Below, piece by piece: positions 1 to 5,181 of a stretch of DNA of 6,785 bases. Source of the stretch: Candidatus Poseidoniaceae archaeon (lineage in GTDB: Archaea; Thermoplasmatota; Poseidoniia; Poseidoniales; Poseidoniaceae); NCBI GenBank assembly GCA_022425585.1, contig JAKMFF010000079.1:1-6785 (forward strand), read 5' to 3'. The position numbers and the translations under genes are program-made. Position 1 is the first letter of the stretch. Every line of letters starts with the position of its first letter. The notes below the pieces were generated by a model, which saw only the letters and a program-made list of their open reading frames with translations, was not told where the DNA came from and did no database searches.

Positions 1-1
1 G

Positions 2-118
2 ATGGAAACATCCAACAGGCACTTGGTCCATTCCGGAAGCAAAAGGAAGTCCGCCCCAAAAGTGACCATCCGCAAAGCAAAGAGGGATGTCCATGGTAAC
101 GTTTTGATATCAGCCTAG
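2..118 (+). CDS. Possible C-terminal end of an upstream gene (unidentified, 5' end outside window)
   Basis: One frame is open from the left edge to a TAG at 116-118. It encodes about 38 residues, strongly basic in the middle (SGSKRKSAPK, IRKAKRDVHG) and ending GNVLISA. The ATG at position 2 may be internal, because the gene could start outside the window. A run of five T residues directly follows the stop, and the next gene has its own TATA box; both fit a gene end here. No family is recognised. The alternative is a minus-strand gene starting at ATG 94 and running off the left edge in the complementary codon register (MDIPLCFADGHFWGG...). That frame has no convincing TATA box at the expected distance, so the plus-strand reading is preferred, weakly. 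Confidence 0.35.
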   Translation: METSNRHLVHSGSKRKSAPKVTIRKAKRDVHGNVLISA

Positions 119-123
119 TTTTT
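119..123 (+). terminator. Possible T-run terminator
   Basis: Five consecutive T residues follow immediately after the TAG of the left-edge frame. Archaeal RNA polymerase commonly terminates at short U-tracts without a hairpin, so this could end the upstream transcript. The run is short and there is no supporting stem, so it is only suggestive. Confidence 0.2.
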
Positions 124-167
124 CCAAATTCTATTGTGAAGAAAACTAGAACTGTGTTCGAAAATGC

Positions 168-174
168 ATATAAA
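168..174 (+). promoter_or_regulatory. TATA box for the TSP3 surface-protein gene
   Basis: The heptamer ATATAAA is centred at about 171, 27 nt upstream of the ATG at 198. This is the spacing expected between an archaeal TATA box and the transcription start. The transcript would therefore begin at or next to the start codon and be leaderless. That agrees with the absence of any GGAGG/GGTG-like ribosome-binding motif in 175-197. The upstream CGAAAATG could serve as a BRE, but it is not a strong match. Confidence 0.6.
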
Positions 175-197
175 CCAAGACATTGAAGCGTGTAAAT

Positions 198-2303
198 ATG
201 AACACGAGGACAGTCGCTACTCTAATCATTTTGAGTATCTTATTAGCTGGCGGGATTCCGCTTACCCAAGGAAACTCCTCAGGCAAGCACAATGCTGGTT
301 CCAGCGGCTGTAATTGTCATGGTGGCGCAACAGGAGCAATTTCTGGTACCCACAATTTCCCTGCAGAATACAATCCATCAACTTCAAGTTACTCTATCAC
401 AGTTGCATTTAATGGTGGTAATGGTGGGTCTGGTGGCGGGTTTTCCCTACAAGTAAGCGCTGGGACACTCTCCAATGCCGGCTCTAACATGCAGATTAGT
501 GGATCCAGTGCAACTCACTCAGGTAGCGCAGGGACGTCTTGGACATTCCAATGGGCACCACCAGCCTCAGGAACTGGTGATGTGACTGTTAATCTTGCCG
601 TTTTGAATGCTAATCGAGGAGGTAGCACCAGCGGTGATGCTTGGTCAACAACGAGTTTTACCATTCCAGAACTAGCCGATGTCGATACTGATGGTGATGG
701 TTTTAACGACGGAGAAGATGCTTTTCCGAACGATCCAAATGAATGGAGTGACTCTGATGGAGATGGAGTGGGCGACAATGGCGACGCATTCCCTAGTGAT
801 TCAACTGAAACAACTGACACAGATGGGGATGGAGTAGGCGACAATGGCGACGCATTCCCTAATGATTCAACTGAAACCACTGATACAGACGGCGACGGAG
901 TTGGCGACAATGCCGACCTCTTCCCTAACGACGCATCCGAAACCGTAGATACGGACGGTGATGGCGTCGGAGATAATTCAGATTGGGCGCCAACTGATGC
1001 TACAGAGTCTGCCGATACAGATGGTGATGGAGTTGGCGACAACGCTGACGTGTTCCCTGATGATGCGTCCGAAACTGTAGATACTGATGGCGATGGCGTC
1101 GGAGACAATTCAGACTGGGCACCAACAGACTCCACCGAATCTGCCGATACAGATGGTGATGGAGTTGGCGACAACGCTGACGCATTTCCTAACGATAGCA
1201 CAGAAACTGTAGACTCCGATGGTGATGGAGTTGGTGACAACTCCGATTGGGCGCCAACAGATGCGTCGGAAACCGCAGATTCTGATCTAGACGGAGTCGG
1301 CGACAATGCTGACGTATTTCCTGACGATGGCACAGAAACTGTAGACACCGATGGAGATGGCGTCGGAGACAATTCAGACTGGGCGCCAACTGATGTTACA
1401 GAGTCTGCAGATACAGATGGTGATGGAGTTGGCGACAACGCTGACGTGTTCCCTGATGATGCCACTGAAACTGTGGATACCGATGTAGATGGTGTTGGTG
1501 ACAATGCAGATGCATTCCCTAACGATGCCACAGAAACTCTAGATTCCGATGGTGACGGAGTAGGTGACAACTCCGATTGGGCAGTAAATGATGCGTCCGA
1601 AAGTGCAGATACGGACGGCGATATGGTCGGCGACAACGCCGATATGTTCCCTAATGACGAAAATGAAACCATTGACAGTGATGGTGATGGAGTTGGCGAT
1701 AATGGCGACGTGTTTCCTAACGATTCTCTAGAGACAGTTGATTCGGACCTGGACGGAGTTGGCGATAACTCAGATGCATTCCCTAATGACTCATCAGAAA
1801 CTATGGATTCAGATTTAGATGGAGTTGGCGATAATGCGGATTGGGCACCAAATAATTCCAATGAGACACAAGATTCAGATGGCGATATGGTCGGTGACAA
1901 TGCCGATGCTTTCCCTAACGATGCAAATGAAACCCTTGATACTGATGGTGATGGTGTTGGGGATATTGCTCAAGCAGCTGCTGAAGCAGCAGCAGCTAAA
2001 CAAAAAGAGGAAGATGAGCAACGTCGAAACATGATCATAATTGCAGTTGTAGCGGTAATCATCACAGCTCTTGGCGTCACTATGTTCCTGCGCAAACGTG
2101 GTGCTAGTTCACAGCCGGAGGTAAAAGAATATGGCTACGGTGACTCGTCGGTACAACCAACCAATGAACCAGTAGTGGAAGCAACATCAAGCCAACTACA
2201 AATCCTCAACCAATGGACTGATGAGTCTGGCTACACTTGGCGTAAAATGAGCGATGGCAGCCATCACTATTGGGATGGTAATGATTGGGTCAAACACAGT
2301 TGA
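198..2303 (+). CDS. Secreted, membrane-anchored surface protein: Reelin-like/choice-of-anchor V domain plus 19.5 thrombospondin type 3 repeats
   Basis: This is a 701-residue exported protein, read from ATG 198. An in-frame TTG lies five codons upstream, but the TATA spacing favours the ATG. Residues 1-25 form a signal peptide (basic MNTR, then a hydrophobic core). Residues 33-45 hold a small-residue segment with Cys38-Asn-Cys40-His41. Residues 45-158 are a beta-rich domain whose THSG, WTFQWAPP, NRGGSTSGDAW pattern resembles Reelin-like/choice-of-anchor V domains. Residues 163-591 are TSP3 repeats with the consensus D(T/S)DGDGVGDN, whose Asp side chains are expected to bind calcium and form a rigid rod. 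An Ala-rich charged stalk (592-610) leads into one transmembrane helix (about 612-631), followed by RKR as stop-transfer. The predicted topology is a long extracellular rod with a cytoplasmic tail (635-701) ending in W-x5-YTWRKMSDG...YWDG-xx-W. The family resembles archaeal and bacterial adhesin or envelope proteins; the ligand is unknown. The gene has its own promoter and converges on aspS. Confidence 0.92.
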   Translation: MNTRTVATLIILSILLAGGIPLTQGNSSGKHNAGSSGCNCHGGATGAISGTHNFPAEYNPSTSSYSITVAFNGGNGGSGGGFSLQVSAGTLSNAGSNMQISGSSATHSGSAGTSWTFQWAPPASGTGDVTVNLAVLNANRGGSTSGDAWSTTSFTIPELADVDTDGDGFNDGEDAFPNDPNEWSDSDGDGVGDNGDAFPSDSTETTDTDGDGVGDNGDAFPNDSTETTDTDGDGVGDNADLFPNDASETVDTDGDGVGDNSDWAPTDATESADTDGDGVGDNADVFPDDASETVDTDGDGVGDNSDWAPTDSTESADTDGDGVGDNADAFPNDSTETVDSDGDGVGDNSDWAPTDASETADSDLDGVGDNADVFPDDGTETVDTDGDGVGDNSDWAPTDVTESADTDGDGVGDNADVFPDDATETVDTDVDGVGDNADAFPNDATETLDSDGDGVGDNSDWAVNDASESADTDGDMVGDNADMFPNDENETIDSDGDGVGDNGDVFPNDSLETVDSDLDGVGDNSDAFPNDSSETMDSDLDGVGDNADWAPNNSNETQDSDGDMVGDNADAFPNDANETLDTDGDGVGDIAQAAAEAAAAKQKEEDEQRRNMIIIAVVAVIITALGVTMFLRKRGASSQPEVKEYGYGDSSVQPTNEPVVEATSSQLQILNQWTDESGYTWRKMSDGSHHYWDGNDWVKHS
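684..1970 (+). repeat. In-frame 66-bp tandem repeat array (thrombospondin type 3 repeats)
   Basis: Nineteen complete units of exactly 66 bp (22 residues) run from 684 to 1937 with no indel, followed by a partial unit that breaks off at GVGDIAQ. Each unit reads D(T/S)D-G-D-G-V-G-D-N followed by a variable half. That half ends either in the 'F type' (AD-x-FP-x-D) or the 'W type' (SDWAPTD). Both halves are rich in Asp, as in calcium-binding TSP3 repeats. Three units replace the third Asp-Gly pair (DSDLDG in units 10, 17 and 18), one has DTDVDG (unit 13) and two have DGDMVG (units 15 and 19). Confidence 0.95.
882..1475 (+). repeat. Higher-order 132-bp repeat inside the TSP3 array
   Basis: Units 4-12 of the TSP3 array alternate strictly between the F type and the W type (F,W,F,W,F,W,F,W,F), so the effective period here is 132 bp. 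A 53-nt stretch starting at 1014 (unit 6) recurs exactly at 1410 (unit 12), a spacing of 396 bp or three 132-bp periods. The first 43 nt of the same stretch recur at 1146 (unit 8). The flanking units have diverged in sequence and lose the strict alternation. This indicates recent duplication or gene conversion of a two-unit block. Confidence 0.85.
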
Positions 2304-2312
2304 AGACGGGTT

Positions 2313-3746
2313 CTAAGGGCTGACTCTCTTTCTGTCCCTTGGGAACAACACAGTTTCTCTAACGTTTTTAGCACCGGTTAGCTTCATCAAAATACGTTCG
2401 ACACCAAGTCCCCATCCAGCGTGTGGAGGGACTCCATGCCTAAATCCTGCAACATAAAATTCAAATTCTTCGGGATCTAAATCCATATCTTTCAAATTCT
2501 CAATCAAAACATCCATTCTATGCTCACGTTGTCCACCTGAAGTCAGTTCATCCCTGCCAAAGTTAAGATCAAACCCACGGCTTAGTTGTTTGCCAGTAGA
2601 GCCAATTTCGCCTTCTACGTGGTGTATGTAAAACGGTTTCAAATCCATTGGCCACCTAGGCAAGAAATAGAATTGAGGCAGGTCTTCTGCTAGCAAGTCA
2701 GAATTCTCGGCATCGATGTCGTCGCCCCATTCAATTTCTCCACCTTTTTGCTTGATGATGTCAATAGCATCACAGTATGAGACTCTTGGGAACGGTAATT
2801 CTGGTACAATTACTTCAACTGGCTCTTCACCTTGAGTGGCACGATATTGGTTAATTGTTGCAATGTGTTGTTGTGACTCCTCATCTTTCGATACACAGTC
2901 CCACATATGGTGAATCATTCTCTCTAATACACCCATTACATCCTCGTCGGTAGACCAAGAACATTCGATATCAAAGGAAATAAATTCGTTTAGGTGTCGA
3001 TATGTGTCGTGTTTTTCAGCTCTAAATGCAGGTCCGATTTCAAAAACTCTTTCAAGTCCTCCCGACATACATAGTTGTTTGAATAATTGTGGGGATTGGT
3101 TTAGGAATGCAGGGATGTCGAAATATTTCATTGGAAACAAATCAGTGCCCCCTTCAGTAGCGGTAGCTACTATTTTTGGAGTATGGGTTTCAAAGAATCC
3201 TTCATTGATCAAAGCCTCTCTGCCATATTGTAATACCTTGCCACGCAGTCTAAACATTGCTGCAACATGCGCTCGACGCAAATCGAGAAACCGGTTGTCT
3301 AATCTTGTATCAAGAGCAACGTGAACAGTATCTGTGACACCAAGAGGTAGCGGGGCTTCAGCTCTTGCTATCAGTGTGACAGATGAAGCCACGACTTCAT
3401 ATGCTGGAGGAGGAGTTGGCTCCCCTTCTTTGGCTTTCGGCGGGCGCTTTTGTGAAACTGTTCCAGTGAATTGCAGAGTAGACTCCCGAGTCATTCTTTG
3501 AACCATATTCAATGCCTCATCTCCGACGTTATCTCCTTTTAAGAAAATTTGAGTTTTTCCGGTTCCATCTCTCAAGTCAACAAAGCAAATTGCTCCCTTG
3601 CCACGATTTGCTTCCATAAATCCAGCTACAGTTACTTCTTTATCGACTAATTCAGCCCCATTAGATTGAATTTCTCCAAGGGTATGTGTTCGATAGTGTG
3701 TCGCGACATAGGTGCTCATGAATCTGCGGGAAATGCCGTAGGTCAT
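2313..3746 (-). CDS. aspS: Aspartyl-tRNA synthetase, archaeal type (class II)
   Basis: The enzyme attaches aspartate to tRNA(Asp) using ATP in the cytoplasm; a non-discriminating form would also charge tRNA(Asn). It has 477 residues from ATG 3746, slightly longer than the roughly 430-440 usual for archaeal AspRS. Residues 37-127 are the OB-fold anticodon-binding domain (VTVAGF, ICFVDLRDGTGKTQIF). The class II catalytic core follows. Motif 1 lies near 178-200 (FFETHTPKI, then TEGGTDLF), the SPQLFKQ substrate loop at 218-224, motif 2 at 241-254 (FRAEKHD..RHLNE), ITSGGQ-like LTSGGQ near 401-406 and motif 3 at 446-454 (GLGVERILM). The C-terminus LFPRDRKRVSP is the archaeal signature. RHLNE in motif 2 argues against asparaginyl-tRNA synthetase. 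Similarity to family starts begins only around THYRTHTLGEI, so ATG 3719 is an alternative start, but the TATA box at 3771-3780 fits 3746. The gene is divergent from metK and convergent with the surface-protein gene. Confidence 0.95.
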   Translation of the reverse strand: MTYGISRRFMSTYVATHYRTHTLGEIQSNGAELVDKEVTVAGFMEANRGKGAICFVDLRDGTGKTQIFLKGDNVGDEALNMVQRMTRESTLQFTGTVSQKRPPKAKEGEPTPPPAYEVVASSVTLIARAEAPLPLGVTDTVHVALDTRLDNRFLDLRRAHVAAMFRLRGKVLQYGREALINEGFFETHTPKIVATATEGGTDLFPMKYFDIPAFLNQSPQLFKQLCMSGGLERVFEIGPAFRAEKHDTYRHLNEFISFDIECSWSTDEDVMGVLERMIHHMWDCVSKDEESQQHIATINQYRATQGEEPVEVIVPELPFPRVSYCDAIDIIKQKGGEIEWGDDIDAENSDLLAEDLPQFYFLPRWPMDLKPFYIHHVEGEIGSTGKQLSRGFDLNFGRDELTSGGQREHRMDVLIENLKDMDLDPEEFEFYVAGFRHGVPPHAGWGLGVERILMKLTGAKNVRETVLFPRDRKRVSP

Positions 3747-3869
3747 CAAAGGTTCGCTAGTTTAACGAGTTTATTTAATAGAGATTAATGCTAAATTTAT
3801 GACTGTTAAGAATATTTGGTTGCCCGGTTTAACGATTCATTCATAAGTGTGAGTTTGCCGCCCCGGGTT
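3747..3869. promoter_or_regulatory. Divergent aspS/metK intergenic promoter region
   Basis: These 123 nt separate the two divergent start codons. The aspS-proximal half is AT-rich and the metK-proximal end is GC-rich (CCGCCCCGGG). For metK there are two weak plus-strand TATA candidates, TAAATTTAT (3792-3800) and GAATATTT (3810-3817). They predict starts near 3822 and 3840 and hence a leader of about 30-50 nt. No convincing Shine-Dalgarno motif precedes ATG 3870, and no clear riboswitch-like structure was recognised by eye. Confidence 0.4.
3771..3780 (-). promoter_or_regulatory. TATA box for aspS
   Basis: Read on the minus strand this is TATTAAATAA, with its core centred near 3775. That is 26 nt from TTG 3749 and 29 nt from ATG 3746. 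The spacing predicts transcription starting at or within a few bases of the start codon, a leaderless or nearly leaderless aspS mRNA. This supports 3746 over the downstream ATG 3719, which would have a roughly 27-nt leader without a ribosome-binding motif. Confidence 0.5.
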
Positions 3870-5114
3870 ATGACTGATGTATTATTCTCTTCTGAATCGG
3901 TGACTAGCGGGCATCCCGATAAATTATGTGACGCAATTTCCGACGCTATAGTAGATGCTTGTCTAGCAATTGATAGCAACGCAAGAGTCGCAGTAGAAAC
4001 ATGCGTCAAAGGAAAGCAAGATATGGGTCTAATAGTGCTGGCGGGAGAGGTATCTCTTATTGGTCAAGCCCCAGATTATGAGGCTGTTGCTCGCAGTGCA
4101 GCCGCTATGATTGGTTACACTTCTCATGCAATAGGCATGGATGCCACCAATCCAGAGGTTTGTGAAGTGCAAGTACATATTACCACTCAATCTCCAAACA
4201 TTGCCCAAGGTGTCAACAAAGATGGACTTGACCAAGGGGCAGGTGACCAAGGAATGATGTTTGGTTATGCCTGTGAAGAAACCGAAGCATATGATGATTT
4301 GAAAGGCCGTTACTTTCCACTTGCCGCAGCATTATCACAACGATTATCTAGGCGTCTATCAACTGTTAGAGAACAAGGTGTACTGCCTTGGTCTAGACCG
4401 GATGGTAAATCGCAAGTGACAGTTCAATACGATGCTAACGGCGAAATAAGCAAGGTACATACAGTAGTAATTGCTATTCAACATGATAACAATCTTAAAT
4501 CACAATTTAATGATTCTGAAGAAGCAGAACTAGCTTACGTTAGAGAGCAGATAAAGACTCATGTTGTCGAACATTCAATACCTGCTGAATTGTTAGCTGA
4601 TGGATATAAATTGGTTGTTAACGGTACTGGGAGATTTGCCGACCCAGGTGGCCCATACGCAGATGCAGGATTAACTGGAAGAAAAATCATCGTCGATACC
4701 TACGGTGGAATGGGAAGACATGGTGGTGGTGCCTTTTCTGGTAAAGATCCATCAAAAGTTGACAGGTCTGCTGCTTATGCGTCAAGGTGGGCAGCAAAAC
4801 ACGTAGTCGCAGCAGGATTAGCATCCCGGTGTGAAATCCAACTGGCTTATGTCATTGGAGTTGCAGAACCTGTTAGTGTGAGAGTCGAAACTTTCGGAAC
4901 TTCACAACTCTCTGAGCAAGAGGTGGCCATGCGAGTTCGAAACGTCTTTGACTTTAGACCAGGAGCGATTGCTAGAGACCTTAATTTACAGCAACCGATT
5001 TACTCAATTACCGCTGCAGGAGGACACTTTGGTAGAACTCCAAGCGGAGCAGGCGATTTCCCCTGGGAAGTTATTGACCAAGGCCGTATTGAGTTGCTTC
5101 AAACCAGCCAGTGA
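3870..5114 (+). CDS. metK: S-adenosylmethionine synthetase (methionine adenosyltransferase), bacterial/eukaryotic type
   Basis: The enzyme makes S-adenosylmethionine from methionine and ATP, releasing phosphate and pyrophosphate, and so supplies the cell's methyl donor. It has 414 residues from ATG 3870, against about 384 in E. coli MetK. The frame stays open upstream to TTG 3816 and GTG 3849, but family alignment begins at MTDVLFSSESVTSGHPDK. Visible signatures are GHPDK (14-18), GAGDQGMMFGYA (123-134), RPDGKSQVT (176-184), GLTGRKIIVDTYGG (267-280) and GGAFSGKDPSKVDRSAAY (286-303). The last contains the Lys and Asp residues that contact phosphate and metal in the E. coli enzyme. The C-terminus PIY...GHFGR...FPWE is also typical. 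Most archaea instead carry an unrelated-looking archaeal MAT family (PF01941), so a gene of bacterial origin is inferred. Oddities are a one-residue insertion before GGPYADAG (260-267), an expanded segment near 204-225 and a short insertion after GHFGR. The 67-nt gap to the next gene lacks a clear promoter. Confidence 0.96.
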   Translation: MTDVLFSSESVTSGHPDKLCDAISDAIVDACLAIDSNARVAVETCVKGKQDMGLIVLAGEVSLIGQAPDYEAVARSAAAMIGYTSHAIGMDATNPEVCEVQVHITTQSPNIAQGVNKDGLDQGAGDQGMMFGYACEETEAYDDLKGRYFPLAAALSQRLSRRLSTVREQGVLPWSRPDGKSQVTVQYDANGEISKVHTVVIAIQHDNNLKSQFNDSEEAELAYVREQIKTHVVEHSIPAELLADGYKLVVNGTGRFADPGGPYADAGLTGRKIIVDTYGGMGRHGGGAFSGKDPSKVDRSAAYASRWAAKHVVAAGLASRCEIQLAYVIGVAEPVSVRVETFGTSQLSEQEVAMRVRNVFDFRPGAIARDLNLQQPIYSITAAGGHFGRTPSGAGDFPWEVIDQGRIELLQTSQ

Positions 5115-5181
5115 TGGCCAAAATCTTACCCAAACCTCCGATTCACTCAAGAGGGATGTGATGTTGGCTTGACTTGGTCTT
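5115..5181 (+). other. Spacer between metK and the SGNH hydrolase gene
   Basis: These 67 nt contain no T-run terminator, no TATA-like AT-rich box at the position expected for a leaderless start at 5182 and no Shine-Dalgarno motif close to that ATG. GAGGG at 5151-5155 lies about 27 nt upstream of the ATG, too far to set its start. Read-through from metK is therefore plausible. AAAATCTTA (5120-5128) is a very weak promoter alternative. Confidence 0.4.

Noticed and set aside
79..90. AAGAGGGATGT shared between about 80-90 and 5148-5158, considered as a regulatory or recombination site.
   Set aside because: An 11-nt match is expected several times by chance in a window this long, and the contexts differ (coding tail versus spacer).
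183..197. TTG at 183 as the start of the surface protein.
   Set aside because: It adds only five residues before a good signal peptide, and the TATA box at 168-174 would place it inside or ahead of the likely transcription start.
515..1900. A 461-codon open frame on the minus strand opposite the TSP3 array, encoding monotonous SALSPTPSPSVS repeats.
   Set aside because: It is the exact antisense of the 66-bp repeats, whose codon bias avoids stops in this frame. It has no promoter, domain or independent composition, so it is a repeat-generated shadow.
684..1970. The regular 66-bp repeats as a CRISPR array.
   Set aside because: The units are contiguous, stay in frame without unique spacers, and encode a continuous TSP3 repeat protein.
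3816..3869. Upstream starts TTG 3816 or GTG 3849 for metK.
   Set aside because: The extra 18 or 7 residues do not resemble MetK N-termini, and alignment to the family begins right at ATG 3870.
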